Notes under the pieces: generated by a model
Database searches by the model: none
Seen by the model: the letters and a program-made list of their open reading frames with translations, nothing else
What the model was told of the DNA's origin: nothing
Position numbers and translations under genes: made by a program
Shown here: positions 33,293 through 45,404 of the stretch, piece after piece
Layout of the letters: each line of letters begins with the position of its first letter
Position numbering within the stretch: the first letter of the stretch is position 1
Source of the DNA: Haliotis asinina
Taxonomy: Eukaryota; Mollusca; Gastropoda; Lepetellida; Haliotidae
Assembly (NCBI RefSeq): GCF_037392515.1
Contig: NC_090280.1
Location: 19,036,001 to 19,100,000 of the forward strand
Length of the DNA: 64,000 bases
Reading direction: 5' to 3'

Positions 33293-33387
<95 letters not shown>
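33293..33387. repeat. (TA)n microsatellite
   Basis: About 47 uninterrupted TA units. Confidence 0.98.
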
Positions 33388-33389
<2 letters not shown>

Positions 33390-33489
33390 CATATTGATGA
33401 CATTCAAGGGCGATAAACGTGAAATGAGGTGTTTATCATCAGAACCTTACAGCGTGTAACTGTTGGACGTGTTACCCATTGGTGGAGCA

Positions 33490-33691
33490 GATGTAACCAC
33501 AATTTCGTCTTTAGACTGACTTCTGTGGTGTGTGATTGTCTGTACATGCTGTCTGTGGAGAGGGGCTGTGGTTTCCTATTTGTTAGTTTGAACTTATGAT
33601 ATGACTTGTATGTGATCCCCTCTAAAAGTGGGGATGTAATGATATATAAATGTAAAGCAATGTAACCACAATTTCGTCTTTAGACTGACTG
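33490..33691. repeat. Direct duplication enclosing dispersed repeat copy 2
   Basis: TGTAACCACAATTTCGTCTT at 33490 recurs at 33661, each followed by TAGACTGACT. Between them lies the second copy (33568-33665) of the dispersed repeat at 30358. This looks like a target duplicated around an insertion or an unequal exchange. Confidence 0.7.
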
Positions 33692-34107
33692 TGGCCGTAT
33701 AATGACTGCAGACTGAAAGCAGACTGTCTGTGGTGTGTGATTGTCTGTAGAGAGCGTGCAGACACGCTGCAGACTTCCATGAGACTGCGCGTACACTGTA
33801 AGTAGAATGAACGAAGACTCCGTAGACTGGCTGTGAGTGGACTCTTAACTGAGTACACATGAACACTGAAGGCAGACTGAAGGTACTCTGATTGCAGACT
33901 GACGATAAACTGTCTGTAGACCTTTTCTGATGAGGATAGACGTTCATTAGTCAGATGGCAGTCTGCCTCTACGGTTTCAGAAACACTAACAGGGCCGGTA
34001 GCTCTCGTGAGGCGATGCTTTCGATAAATTCACTAACCAGTTCTGTTTCCAAAGTGAGCTAACGCCACCCGTTGTACTACTTGTGACTGCAGTCTGGACC
34101 TGACAAT

Positions 34108-34237
34108 ACCACCGCTATTCCAGCAATATCACGGTGAGGAACACCAGAAATGGGCTCCACACATTGTACCCATGTGGAGAATCGAACCCGGGTCTTTGGC
34201 GTGATAAGCCAGCTCTTTTACTGATTGGCTACCCAAG
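34108..34237 (-). mobile_element. SINE family A copy
   Basis: TATTCCAGCAATATCACGGT, CACACATTGTACCCATGTGG and GAATCGAACCCGGGTCTTTG, then ATTGGCTACCC. Confidence 0.9.
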
Positions 34238-34855
34238 AACCTCTTTGCAAATAAAACTTAAGATTTGTTACAGTGCTGTAGTTCATTCATTTATCTGCTT
34301 TTGTTTCTATCTTCCCTTCACTCACGTTAACTTGATCCAGCTGCAAGAAATGTATAACGCCCACAGTAACAAAAATGACATGCTCCTAAAACAGAAACAG
34401 TTCCTCTTGACCTTACGACCTTACGACTCAAACTTATTCTGGAAACCCTGAAACTCTCCACAGTGTGGCCAGTTGGTGAGAAAGGACTTGACAAAGTTAA
34501 AGATGCAGTTGTCATGAATATATGCAAATGATGGACAATTTCAAAAGGTTTTTCGAAAGCGCAAAATCAAAACTGACTCGGTCCTTGGACAAAAATGTTT
34601 AGGTCTGCACACAATTCGTGTTTTGAGGGTTGAACATGGATGAAAGTAGGTTACAAACATCAGTACACAGTATTTGTGTATTCAAATGATTTTATCTCTC
34701 AGAATTCGGCTAATTCTGAGCGTTGTTAAAATATCCTGTCCATAGACGAGGTTGTTAATGAATGACAGACTGTTTAAAAGAGTCTTGATACAATATTTTG
34801 GTTTTCCAGAATCACATTGCGGTGTGTAGCACACTGTTGTTTTGAAGATATCATT
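34238..34855. other. Intergenic, no recognised feature
   Basis: Nothing recognisable. Confidence 0.5.
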
Positions 34856-34925
34856 GATGTCAGCCGCCATATAGCTGGCAGACTGCTGAGAGCGGCGTAA
34901 AACTAAACTCACTCATTCACTCATT
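34856..34925 (+). mobile_element. SINE family B tail fragment
   Basis: GCCGCCATATAGCTGGCAGA then GCGGCGTAAAACTAAACTCA and CTCATTCACTC. This is the tail that resembles the satellite unit at 54-58 kb. Confidence 0.85.
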
Positions 34926-35146
34926 GATACAGTTAGTACTACTGTTAATGATCAATCACTAAATTGGACTGTATTTGTTTGTTAGTTACTTGGCTTTCCT
35001 TTTGTTACTGTTTTTGTTTCTTGACTCACCGTTTGTATTAAATGAGCAAATCAAGGATTGTTCTTTGGTCGTTGAACATCCCGTTCCCGTTAATCCCAGC
35101 TTTTGAGAACACACTCACTCTCCACATGTTATTGTGTTCGCAACAG

Positions 35147-35450
35147 GTGTTCAAGAACCTACATTGAGAGTCCAGAAAAAGTAACAGACGGAGATTCTGT
35201 AAACCTGACATGCCACTCATTCCTGAGAAGCTACCCCAACTGGAACCTGCCCTTGCCCCCTTCATCTGGAGCACGGAAGCAAATATAAGCCTGTGTCTGG
35301 TAGCAGAAGCTGGACTGGCGATCGATTGATGACGAGCACCCTGACCATCAGTGGCGTGACAAAGAAGGACAGAGCAGAGAGGTATACTTGTCAGACAGTG
35401 GTTGGGAAGAATCGTCTCACTAATCAGATTATAGACAATGTCCTTGGTGT
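35147..35450 (+). pseudogene. Broken immunoglobulin-domain exon
   Basis: Follows a splice-acceptor-like TTCGCAACAG (ends 35146). The first half reads SPEKVTDGDSVNLTCHSFLR (B-strand Cys) in one frame. FIWSTEA (the core Trp) comes in a second frame, and TLTISGVTKKDRAERYTCQT (F-strand Tyr-x-Cys) in a third. The order and spacing are those of a single Ig C2/V-like domain. Two frameshifts make it a pseudogene unless the assembly has indel errors. No donor is obvious after GKNRLTNQ. It is different from the intact Ig domain at 53 kb. Confidence 0.7.
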
Positions 35451-36396
35451 ATCGTGTAATTTGTCCTTGCGTATTTCACGCATCCATGATAGCATTATGT
35501 TCAATGGAAATCAATGGAAAAGAAACTGACAACAAATGCTGTCATGTCACAACGTCAACGTAAAGTATTATCAATTCTACAAAGGCAGGGTGATGTGTGG
35601 ACATGACGTCTAGTGCATGGAATAATCCATTTGGAGAAAATTCTTGTGTCGTTGTTTTATGAATGATTTCTGTTTCCGTAGAAAGGTTCCAGATAAGAAA
35701 TATTAATACAATAAAAGTGTATCATCTTCTCCGATTGAGCATTATAAAAGCTAAGACATGTTCAGGGTTACGGGAAACATATCTGTTTCATGTAGCTTGT
35801 TCCTTACCTAAACAACTGGACACTTTGAGTTCGGGCTTCAGCTGCACGCGACGTTGATGGCCATAAATTAATTAAGACACTCCGGTATTTGCTTCCATTT
35901 GTAGTCCACCTATTATTTTTACTCCTGGCCGAGATGATGGAACTTTTTTCTGTTGTTACGTGGTCTGGGACATTTATATGCATTTTAAACAGTCCGGATT
36001 AGCCACCTTTTGTCCGTTAACGTGTCTCACTGCCACCATGAGTTACCTCCCTTTGTTAAGGACAACCAAGATGTTGATTTGGGTCTTTTTTGTTGTTGTT
36101 GCTGTTGTTGTTGTTTAGTTATAATACATTAATAGAATTTCATTGGAAAAAGTCTAAATTGCTGTTTACCTCTGTAAATTTCGACGAAGCACGGAGTTTT
36201 TAGTCATTAACCATTGTGAGCGGAAGTAACAGAGTAACAGTAACGGAGATGTTTATTCAACGGATTGCTATTTTGGTCAGCTACTTTCGGATTACAAAGG
36301 ATGATAATAAACTAAGAAAACAACTGCAGTGACTCCGGATTATAGAGAAACCGTATGACGCACGATCCGTATTTGACAAATTCCACTGCCTTGAAA
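35451..36396. other. Intergenic, no recognised feature
   Basis: A TTG-rich tract lies at about 36089-36115. Otherwise nothing is seen. Confidence 0.5.
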
Positions 36397-36505
36397 CAAT
36401 GTCACGACGTGGTACATGACAAATGACCTCCACACATTGTATCCATGTAGGGAATAGAATTCGGATCTTCCGCACTTTAACCTGTAAGCTTCCCACCGAC
36501 GCTTC
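36397..36505 (-). mobile_element. SINE family A copy, decayed
   Basis: CCACACATTGTATCCATGTA, GGGAATAGAATTCGGATCTT and a degraded head CCTGTAAGCTTCCC. Confidence 0.75.
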
Positions 36506-36735
36506 AGGTTCAGAGAATGATCAAGATAAGTATAGAGGCAGTAAACCGAATTTTTTTAGCACTTCACTGACAGATCATATATGTTTACATGCTTTTACGT
36601 TTCATTCATGCGTATTTACAACAATACACAGGTGTCAAACCAATAACTACAACAAAGAGTCAAACAATACAAAGTCAAACAATACAAAGTCAAACGACTG
36701 GGGCTTCCCCTTTCCCGGGAGAAGATCGAAGCTCA
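36506..36735. repeat. Short tandem repeat AAAGTCAAACAATAC within unique sequence
   Basis: About three copies at 36655-36692; the flanks are unremarkable. Confidence 0.8.
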
Positions 36736-36845
36736 TGCTGTTGAGCACTTGATTGTCTGGTCCAGGCTAAATTATTTGCAGATCGCGGCTGTGTAGCTGG
36801 AACATTGTTGAACACTGCATTCACCATCAAACTAAAGTCAACCTA
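36736..36845 (+). mobile_element. SINE family B 3' part
   Basis: CTTGATTGTCTGGTCCAGGC, AAATTATTTGCAGATCGCGG, AGCTGGAACATTGTTGAACA, then a decayed end ACCATCAAACTAAAGTC. Confidence 0.75.
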
Positions 36846-37039
36846 CCCGGGAAGAGTCAAATATAGGAGAGGTTGTCAAACAGTTTGAAATCATTACATC
36901 CTTCGCTTTCCTGTACTTTTCAAACTGTTCCCCTTCTTTATTTTTCATGTTTAATATCGTTTCGAAAGTAATTGTTATCACAAGCATCCAGATGTACGGG
37001 AGACTTAAGTGTTGTGCGCACCATGAACTGTATTGACCA

Positions 37040-37178
37040 GGTCTTCAATATTACAGCTATGTCACAGCTGGGGACACCAGAAATGGCTTTCACATACTGG
37101 ACCCATTTGGGGATTCGAATCCAGACCTTCGATGTGACGAGCGAATGCTTTAGCCACTGGGCAATCCAATCCCTCAGT
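37040..37178 (-). mobile_element. SINE family A copy
   Basis: GTCACAGCTGGGGACACCAG, GGGGATTCGAATCCAGACCT and ACGAGCGAATGCTTTAGCCA. Confidence 0.85.
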
Positions 37179-37819
37179 CCAGTAAAAGCTATAGCGTTAT
37201 AGGTCATATGAAGTAGTTCTGCTAATTATGGCGATGTCCCAAATATATCTGAACAGACGTGTTTTAGTTCACACACTGGTCTTCGGGCGCCTGAACTGAC
37301 GTCACGATTCCAATAGGACTTCATTCTCAAATGAGTTTAATAGGTTCTTTACCATCGTCGTAATTTGGAGTGACATACACTAAAGGGATGAACAAGTATC
37401 TTTAAAATCCTTTATTAGGATGATGTATTATACATTTTCACTGCATTGCGTCGACATTCTTATCAAAGTAACAACATTTTGTTTCTTGTCCCAGCGATAT
37501 TATAATGCTTACCTTTGATTCCTTGACCCCGAAATGGGGAGACTTATTTCTCGTTGATGTAAAATATGTGTTCAGAAATACTTCCACAGCCATGTTGAAT
37601 ACGACTACTACATCATCCAACTAAGGTGTGCTTAAAGAAAAATGATCCCAAATTCAGTGTTGAAAATATGTCCTGATGTTAAAAGGTATGATCTCATAAG
37701 AATGAGAATTTGGGTGGAATAGGTTCAAAACACCGATGAAAATCAGACAGACGGTAACAATTTTAGCACAGATATTTAAGACCTCGAGCTCCAGTTAATG
37801 ATTCACGTACGTATCACAA
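37179..37819. other. Intergenic, no recognised feature
   Basis: Nothing recognisable. Confidence 0.5.
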
Positions 37820-38131
37820 TCAGGTTTTGCCCACATTTGAGGACCTTTGCTTCAGGACGTCGAGGTGAACCCTTGTACTGACCAAAGTAATGATCGTCAG
37901 CACCATTGATCTTGAACCTGGGTTCAAGGTTCCTGTCAAGGATAGATGTCCAATAAATGCTATCCTTGATCTCAGACTATTTGCAGGAATGCTGACTTGG
38001 TTGTAGTTTACATTGTGAAAAACTATCTTCTTCCAAAAGTCGTTTCTGACCAAAAACTCTTCCATTCCGGACCCATGCAAATTCCATGCCAAGTTGTTGT
38101 TTCTCCAAAACGGGTGTACACAGTTCATGCA
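37820..38131 (-). CDS. Candidate terminal exon, product not recognised
   Basis: Minus strand has a strong polypyrimidine-CAG acceptor (TTCATTTTCCTTCAG) directly before CTGCATGAACTG. A 102-codon frame follows from 38128, with NCVHPFWRNNNLAWNLHGSG and FLVRNDFWKKIVFHNVNYNQ. A second frame is also open in the 3' half (WTSILDRNLEPRFKINGADD, HYFGQYKGSPRRPEAKVLKC), so one frameshift may separate two halves of one exon. No domain is recognised and no partner exon was found. It may be a host gene exon or a pseudogene. Confidence 0.3.
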   Translation of the reverse strand, partial: CMNCVHPFWRNNNLAWNLHGSGMEEFLVRNDFWKKIVFHNVNYNQVSIPANSLRSRIAFIGHLSLTGTLNPGSRSMVLTIITLVSTRVHLDVLKQRSSNVGKT

Positions 38132-38596
38132 GCTGAAGGAAAATGAAGAAAATATGATATTTGCATCACAGAAGTTACGGAGTGCGGTGTAGACTACACT
38201 CGCTCATCTAAATGTGTATAAAATGGTATGTTACGACATGGCGTCTCATTTACTAACATATTCATTCATTTGACAAATATGCATAAGCATATTCATATTT
38301 TAATTAGCAACAAATGTTCATATTGTGAGATCGTCCCCGACAGTTACATTACCTGAAAGGTAACAAGTACTTCAGTTGTTAAATGCATGTCACAAACTAT
38401 AGTGCGTTGTTGCAGATTTACTTTAACTGGAATACCAAAACATAACCAAATGAAATGAATAGTCAATGTCATGAAATGAGCGGTACATTTTTCTGACATC
38501 GCTAGTGAGAACGAACGTTGAATTTCTTGAAAGTTGTTGAAACCTCATCTCCACCTACCTCACCCCTTTCTCTTCGTTCTCTCTCTCTCTCTCTCT

Positions 38597-38629
<33 letters not shown>

Positions 38630-39842
38630 CCGCAAGCGTGCGCTCACACATAATAGCTCAGCAAGCACTCACATCACACGCATCACACACACATACGAGG
38701 GCGCAATATATTTAAGCGGAAATGTTATTGTGATTGTTGCAGTTCGATGAGAAACTACGACTGAGATTGTTAAAATGACACGTTTATGACAATACTGCTG
38801 GAAACTCATTCAACAAGATTTCAAATGACACATGTTAACGACGCACACAGCAATATTCCAGTTGTTGAAGAAATCCAAGTTTAATTCAATATCTACATAG
38901 GTACGGCCGGTAAATCATATTTCCTGTCATCCCTCATGGTATTGCTGGAACATTCTTGAGTATTCACAGAAATAGGCTGTAAGGGCTTCACGCATATTAT
39001 ACATTATAAACTTATTACGGGGGAAATTGCACTTGATATCAATTCTGCCCTCACCAAATATACCTCCGGCGAATTTGTAGTGTAGCTATTACATTTATGT
39101 TTTAAGATAATGTGACACAAACTGTCTGTGGCCTTGACGACGGGTAATTTTGTAGAAGTTGAACACGCTATGCATATAGCTAGGACAGAATGAAAACCCA
39201 CCCAAGCGCTTAGTGTAATAACTGGACTGAAATCTCTATACACCGAGTGTCACCTGTATTCAGTGGAACACAATAACTTCCTCACAAAGCAAACATGGCA
39301 GCAGACGTCTCGCCTTGCACGCGTAATGCACGTGCGCTGCCCGCACTACCCGTCTTGCTAGAAACATACGGTTCATACCGAGGAACAGTCTCATTCTTCA
39401 CAACGATCCTTCGTAGCCTAGTAGATAAAACAGTGACGACAGTGAGCGAAGGTGCACAGGGTCGAAAACGGGTCTCGGCACTACATGTTGAAAACTGTCG
39501 CTAATGTCATATTTTACAAATATATTCAGTGATGGCCTGGCAAAGTCGAATAAATCTTCAAAACATGTAATAATTCAAAGTTCCGGGTCAGAGGGACATT
39601 ATTAATATAACCCCCCGGGTCAGAGGGACTTTATTTTGATAACTGCCCTAGGAAGCGACATTGTATCCGATTTGATGGATATTACGAAAAAAACGTGTCC
39701 CCAGGATAAATAGAGTGACGTCAATCTCAGTGAATAACTATGACTAATTATTTACGTCTCCGGTTGTTATTGACGGGATGTGTCATTTCGCATTCATAAA
39801 GAAAAGGGGCGACGTGAATAACTCCAATAGTACGAAAAGAGA
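38132..39842. other. Intergenic, no recognised gene
   Basis: Includes a microsatellite at 38576 and a near-duplicate CCGGGTCAGAGGGAC at about 39585 and 39617. Short frames show no motifs. Confidence 0.5.
38576..38630. repeat. (CT)n-(CA)n compound microsatellite
   Basis: A CT run followed by a CA run. Confidence 0.95.
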
Positions 39843-40250
39843 CAGCACGAGACGGGAAAGCAACAACACGAGAAGCGATAGAACATGAAAGCAATAACAC
39901 GAGAAGCGATAGGACCAGACTAGAACGCTATAGAACATGAAAGCGACAACACGAGAAGCGATAGGACCAGACGAGAAAGCAATAGAACATAAAAGCGATA
40001 ACACGAGATGCGATAGGACCAGACTAGAAAACAATAACACGAGATGCGATAGGACCAGACGAGAAAGCAATAACACAAGAAGCGATAGGACCAGACTAGA
40101 AAGCAATAACACAAGAAGCGATATCATCACTCGGCAAAGCACCAACACAAGGAGCGACAGGACCAGTCGATAAAGCGGTAACACCAGCAGTGATAGCACC
40201 AGATGAAACAGTAAATAACACAGAAGCGATAGCACCAGACGAGAAAGCAA
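39843..40250. repeat. Minisatellite, about 36-bp unit
   Basis: About 11 copies of a unit with GCAATAACACGAGAAGCGAT then AGGACCAGAC. A 36-bp period keeps frames open, giving a 12-residue repeat (NNTRSDRTRLES) on plus and a leucine-rich repeat frame of 155 codons on minus. Neither is called a gene. Confidence 0.93.
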
Positions 40251-40356
40251 AAGCTAGTTTGTATGTCGCTGGTTATCAAAATAAAGCATTTCGCCCTATC
40301 CCTTAAAACCTAACTTAAAATGAAGAAAATCCACTTCCATTTGTATATTTTCTTCA

Positions 40357-40440
40357 CGTTGAGTTTAGTATGACGCCGCCTTTAGCTCTAAACCAGCAAT
40401 ATCACTGCATGGGGTAAGAACAAATAAGAACACACTCTCT
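40357..40440 (-). mobile_element. SINE family A tail fragment
   Basis: TTGAGTTTAGTATGACGCCG then ACCAGCAATATCACTGCATG; the head is missing. Confidence 0.7.
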
Positions 40441-41683
40441 CACTGATGCAGCTATCTATTGTTTTTGATCTTCGGTTTGAATCGTTTCAGCATTTGCAGA
40501 CTGTTTGCTCTCACTCACCCACAGAGTTTAAATGTTTCCTTGAAGTTTCATCCCAATGCTGGATTCGTCTAGTTGTTGGAGAACCTTCACACTTATTCTT
40601 GCTTGGCAGTCGGAACATGGTAACCAGCACACCACTGAATTTTATTTGACAAAAAGAATTCCTTTTTGCAACCCCGTATTAGTCACATGCATAATTACAA
40701 ACAAGTACATAACGAGTGTGATAAGCAGACCGGTATGTCATTAAAACGCTTATAAAACATATCAGAAGAAAACATTCGGGCTTTACGCGACTATCGTAAA
40801 AATCGTCTCAATGGCTCGATGCATAAAGCAATCGTAATTTTACTAGAAATCGTAACTTGATAGTTTGCCAGGAGCTTACGAATGGCATAGTGCAAGGAAC
40901 GCTTTCTGCTGTGTAGTTTTTAAATCCATTTTGTTTTGCAGGATCTCAATTCAGCTGAATCATCCTCCACAGGCATGATATAGAAGAAATACGTGAATAA
41001 TCTCCCTTGTGCGTTACAAATTTTCAACTTTTAAAATGTTCACCTCCTGATTATTAATTACATATCAGTGTGTCTATGAAAGGTTAAACTAAATTTACGG
41101 AAAATAACATGGGCGGAGGTACGGAAACATATAATCATATTTTTCTCAAGCGTCATGATTCTTATGAATAGAACATACTGAAGCTTTTGGACTAATGACG
41201 TTACAAAACTGTACTGTAGACGTGATGGGGCCATCCGTCTCGGTAGGTTTACCCAAACATCTCAGTACACCCTTAAAAAGGCTACTTTTGAAAAGAACCT
41301 ACTGAGGTCAATTAATGGGATAAATGCAAAGATAATCACCTGTTCTGTAGATACGACAAACCGATCGTCTTGTGACAAGACTATAGTCCTCACTGTACTG
41401 GAACGGCCTGAATACACCCAAGGGTTCTGTTCTTCTATATTCACCTCTAGAGGCAGATACAGCGTTTTGAGAAAGTGGGGGTAAAGTGGGGTGGGTGAAC
41501 GTACTTCTTGGACAAACGCGCACGGGGTGTGTGTTGGGGGAGGGCGCTCCTCTAGACCCATCTAAAGCTTCCTCTCTTACTGTCACGTGTTCGGCGGGTA
41601 TACCTCTGTGTGTGGTGTACACGACCATCAGCTTAGTCCTGCAGATGGTCGATTCAGGTTGGTTTCGAATTCATTAGCCGTCT
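40441..41683. other. Intergenic, no recognised feature
   Basis: Overlapping 60-106 codon frames near 41300-41680 carry no known motif. Confidence 0.5.
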
Positions 41684-41830
41684 AACATCGCACTCAGCAA
41701 TATTCCAGGTAAATTATATGAGGGCGGTCTGTAGGTAATCAACAGCATGATCATCAATGTCTGACTCTGAATCGATTACTTACAGACGACTGCCACATAG
41801 CTTGATTATAGCACTCTTCCAGCAATATTT
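41684..41830. mobile_element. Two SINE family B fragments, head to head
   Basis: CGCACTCAGCAATATTCCAG to CGGTCTGTAGGTAATC (41684-41760, minus) is followed by ATCGATTACTTACAGACGAC to TATAGCACTCTTCCAG (about 41770-41825, plus). The two form a small inverted pair. Confidence 0.65.
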
Positions 41831-42105
41831 ATCTGTACCCTGCGTGAAAGTCTTGCGAAAGTCTTGAGAAATGACGAACTTGGTTTTCTGTAGAAATGGC
41901 ATTTTGCAATGAATGAAATGAAGACTTTGTATTCTATTTGTACTAGTATTGCAACAACAAACCTTCAGCAACCTTTACTCATTAAATCTTGGAGAAGCCT
42001 TGGGGATGGAACTCCAGGAATATCGCTATGTTGTTAAGCTGACAACTATATAACGGAATTCCTCCCTGCGTGAGAGGCATTTTGGACACTCTGAGACATT
42101 TAGCA

Positions 42106-42232
42106 TGGTGTGAGTTTTGTTTCACTCCGCTTTTTACTATATTTAGTAACATCACGGTAATGAGCTTCACACACTGTACTCATGATTTGTGGGGAATCGA
42201 ACGCTTTTAACATTAGGCTGTCCCATCGGTCC
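42106..42232 (-). mobile_element. SINE family A copy, decayed
   Basis: GTGTGAGTTTTGTTTCACTC, GAGCTTCACACACTGTACTC, GGGGAATCGAACGCTTTTAA, then AGGCTGTCCC. Confidence 0.8.
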
Positions 42233-42410
42233 CTTTTGAAGAAATAACATGTGTGCACGAGACAGGTTTCAGAACACTGAACCTCAATGGAGCTTTTACG
42301 TTCAATAATTACACGGATATTTTGAGGTCTTTCAATCCAGATTCAAGCCCCTCCGGCACAATACCCAACACTATGTAACCTCACACAACAGAAATATACT
42401 CAAGTTAGTC

Positions 42411-42433
42411 GGGGGGTGGGGGGGGGGGGGGGG
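42411..42433. repeat. Poly(G) tract
   Basis: A G run with a single T near its start, directly at the head of the next SINE. Confidence 0.95.
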
Positions 42434-42588
42434 TGTCCTGGTGGATAAGTCATCCGCGTCATGCCGAAGACATGGGTTCCATTCTCTACATGGGAACAAT
42501 GTGTAAGCCCATTTTTGTCACCCGCTGTGATACTGCAGGAATATTGCCCAAATCGGCGTCAAAACAAACTCACTCTCTCACTCACCCA
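42434..42588 (+). mobile_element. SINE family A copy, full length
   Basis: Head GGTGTCCTGGTGGATAAGTC, box B-like GGGTTCCATTCTC, GGGAACAATGTGTAAGCCCA, GTGATACTGCAGGAATATTG, then the tail CAAAACAAACTCACTCTCTC. Confidence 0.88.
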
Positions 42589-43001
42589 AAAAAGTGTTGG
42601 AAGTTAGCGATGCGAACGTTTTCGACAAAGTTCAGCAACGGAAAGCATTAACATGTCAGTGTTTAGTGTTAGCTGTCCTGGTACATCAGTCAGATGGAGT
42701 CGTGTTACAGAGATGGCGGGAATGTCATAATTAGTCCTGCCACAGTGTGTCTCTGTAGCTAGTCACATGCCGTTACTCTTCCAAATTGTGTGTCCTGTTG
42801 CAGTGATGTACGGAAATACCACACGTTCTCCCTAGTTTTTTTGCAAGACCAAGTAGTGAAGTGCATTCCTATATATTGCCAAAAAATTGATAACATGATG
42901 TGGTAACATTAGCCTAAATCGAGACATATTTCACTCGTTACTTCCAATAAAAATGTCACTTTTAGAACGCAGTGTCTTTAGTTTACCTTTTTGTCGACCA
43001 T
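42589..43001. other. Intergenic, no recognised feature
   Basis: Nothing recognisable. Confidence 0.5.
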
Positions 43002-43230
43002 GATTACACGATGCCATTTAGAAAGTGGTCAAATGCAACATATGTCATATTTTTTTTGTGGAAGTCGCGGTGGCTGAGCGGGCTAGGCGGCTGACTTTGT
43101 GTGCTGTAGGTGCCTGACCCTAGATCTGAGAGTGCGTGATGGAATCCCGGATGGGACTCAACCAAAAAGTACTAGAATTTGCACTCTACTAAGAAAGTGA
43201 AATCCCAAACATGACATATGTTGTTTTTTA
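43002..43230 (+). mobile_element. SINE family C copy lacking most of the inverted 5' tail
   Basis: Begins GATTACACGATGCCATTTAG like the copy at 1215, but jumps after ACATATGTCATAT to the tRNA-like part GTGGCTGAGCGGGCTAGGCG. It ends GAAATCCCAAACATGACATA. TCGACC on both sides (42994 and 43231) may be part of a target duplication. Confidence 0.85.
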
Positions 43231-43299
43231 TCGACCGACATAATTCGCATGAGCTTTATTTTACTTGCTTAGTTTCATTACAATTAAATTTCATGTATA

Positions 43300-43525
43300 A
43301 GTGAGTGAGATTAGCTTTACGCCGCACTCAACAATATTTCAGTCAAATGGCTGTTGTCTGTAAAATATCCAGTCTGGGCCACACGATTGAGTGATCGACA
43401 GCATGCACATCGATCTACGCAACTGGGATATGATGACATGGGCCAACCAAGTCAGCGAGCCTGAGGGTTTTACGACAAACATGGGCTAATGAAGATCAGT
43501 TCTAATCCGGATGTTCACGGGGCCA
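43300..43525 (-). mobile_element. SINE family B copy
   Basis: GTGAGTGAGATTAGCTTTAC, GGCTGTTGTCTGTAAAATAT, CATCGATCTACGCAACTGGG and CAACCAAGTCAGCGAGCCTG, then ATGTTCACGG. Confidence 0.92.
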
Positions 43526-45404
43526 CGGGACCTAAAGTGAAAAACTGTTTTATGTACCCCATATGAACATTACCAGCCATATTATATATTTTATATAAAT
43601 TGTTTATTGGGATGTTATGACTGTTTGCGCAAGGTTTGAGCACATATTAAAACGTACAGTTCCGTCCGCATACTTTGGTCATTTACTTTTCATATGATTG
43701 CGACATCGCGCTTCAAATCGGCTGCCTAATTTCATTTGGACGCCAGCTCATATATCTAGCTTTGATTCGTGGCGTTGAAGCATCGAGCGTTTCGTTCGGG
43801 ATTGCTTGTCCTTTTCCCGATTCGATTCCACCTCCCTCCCCTCAACCCAAACCATCACACACGCACACGCACACGCACACACACACGCACACGCACACGC
43901 ACACACACACACACAAACACACACACAAACACACACACACACCTCTGTCACGATAAGTTGTGAGCGATATGGAGCGCGTCGTCTTGGATTCCTCCGGAAC
44001 GGTGGGGTAAAGAAGTTACACGTGCAACACTTCTCTCTATGAGAATTATTTCGTTCTATCCGCCATTTTTCACATTTGTGGAAATTTGAGTTTGACATTT
44101 TGGCATCATGGTATTATGTAATTTTCAATATCATGTCGTTGCAAGTTGCTTTTTAGGTATTTGTTCCGTGTGACTTTAATAAAACTAATCATCTAAACCC
44201 TCATTTATGCGTAATTTAAGTGAAAACGAGGATTTTATGCTTGAGATAGGACCCTTGAGCTAAAATCTTAAACTATTCTATACTTTTAATTTGTTGTTTT
44301 TTTTCTTCATTGTCTTTGTATTCTATTATAATTCAGAAATAATTGACTACAACGAAAGCATACGTGATAATAAATATGAGAATTACGTGGATTTGTTTGT
44401 TTGTTTATCCAAAGGTGTCATTAATTTTTGAGGCAAAGAGTAACATAAAGATTCAAGTTTGCTGAATATTTTTAATTATACAAAATATTTACATAAATAA
44501 TCCAACTAAAAAAATTGAGATTATATAAATAATCTCAGTTCAGCAATTTTGATCTTCGATGAAATGGATACGAGCAAGTTAGCCAAATGTGTTGAAAGCC
44601 AGCCTTGTCTTATTAACATTTCTAGACGATAACGAACATGATGATTTAAGCATGGCCATCAACCGGTCTAAGAAAGAATTACCGTACCAACTATGGCTGC
44701 ATTACATACATTTTGAATGTGAAGGTTTCTCACCAGATTAAAGGATAAGAATGAAGAAAACATTTTAATAGACCAGGCTTTCAAACCACGGCTTATGAAC
44801 ATTAACACCGAACGTTATTTTAATGCTTCAAAGAGTTACTAGTAAATATTACACCTGGAGGTGACTGAATCAAAAGGACATACATCATAAAATATTAACA
44901 TTATACGCTGCTTGGAACCACAAACATCACCAATTATAGTTTATATGCCAGTCTGATGAGATGTTAAAGTACAAACATTAAAATCTTACTGATGGTAATT
45001 CTGTCGTGCGGAGCTTTCCAAAGATACCAAAAGGTCAATATGACCTAGTTTTGACGATAGAACAAAATAGTTCTCATGGAGCGACTTCTATGCTTCAAGC
45101 TATTTTCCCACTTTTCGGAGAAGCGTGGAAATAAAACGTCTTTCCTCAACATACTTCCTTACTGCAATGCAAAAACGTAATTTCTCGTTTGATGTAATAT
45201 TTACACCCGCGGTCACAAAAATATCGCTTTGGGGAAATTAAGCTTGGGCATGAGCCTTCTATTGTCATCAGTGTTCGTTCGTACGCAGACGTACGTGTCC
45301 GTACCCTGTGGTAGTGATCTCTTCGGATACGCCTGATTGCGACTGGAGTTACTTTTGTAGTGACGCAAGTTTATAATGCAAACCTTGTGGGACCCATCTT
45401 GGTA
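43526..45404. other. AT-rich intergenic sequence, no recognised gene
   Basis: 44100-44560 is strongly AT-rich. Apart from the CA tract at 43857 there are no repeats or frames of note. Confidence 0.5.
43857..43942. repeat. (CA)n microsatellite with CACACG variants
   Basis: A CA run interspersed with CACACGCACACG units. Confidence 0.97.

Larger units (their letters stand above)
33161..34107. other. Repeat-rich stretch around a long (TA)n tract
   Basis: Apart from the tracts listed, 33660-33940 is rich in loosely repeated GACTG/CAGACTG motifs, which keep minus frames open without coding signs. Confidence 0.5.

Noticed and set aside
39783..40250. 155-codon leucine-rich minus frame resembling a membrane protein
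   Set aside because: It is the translation of the 36-bp minisatellite, not a conserved protein.
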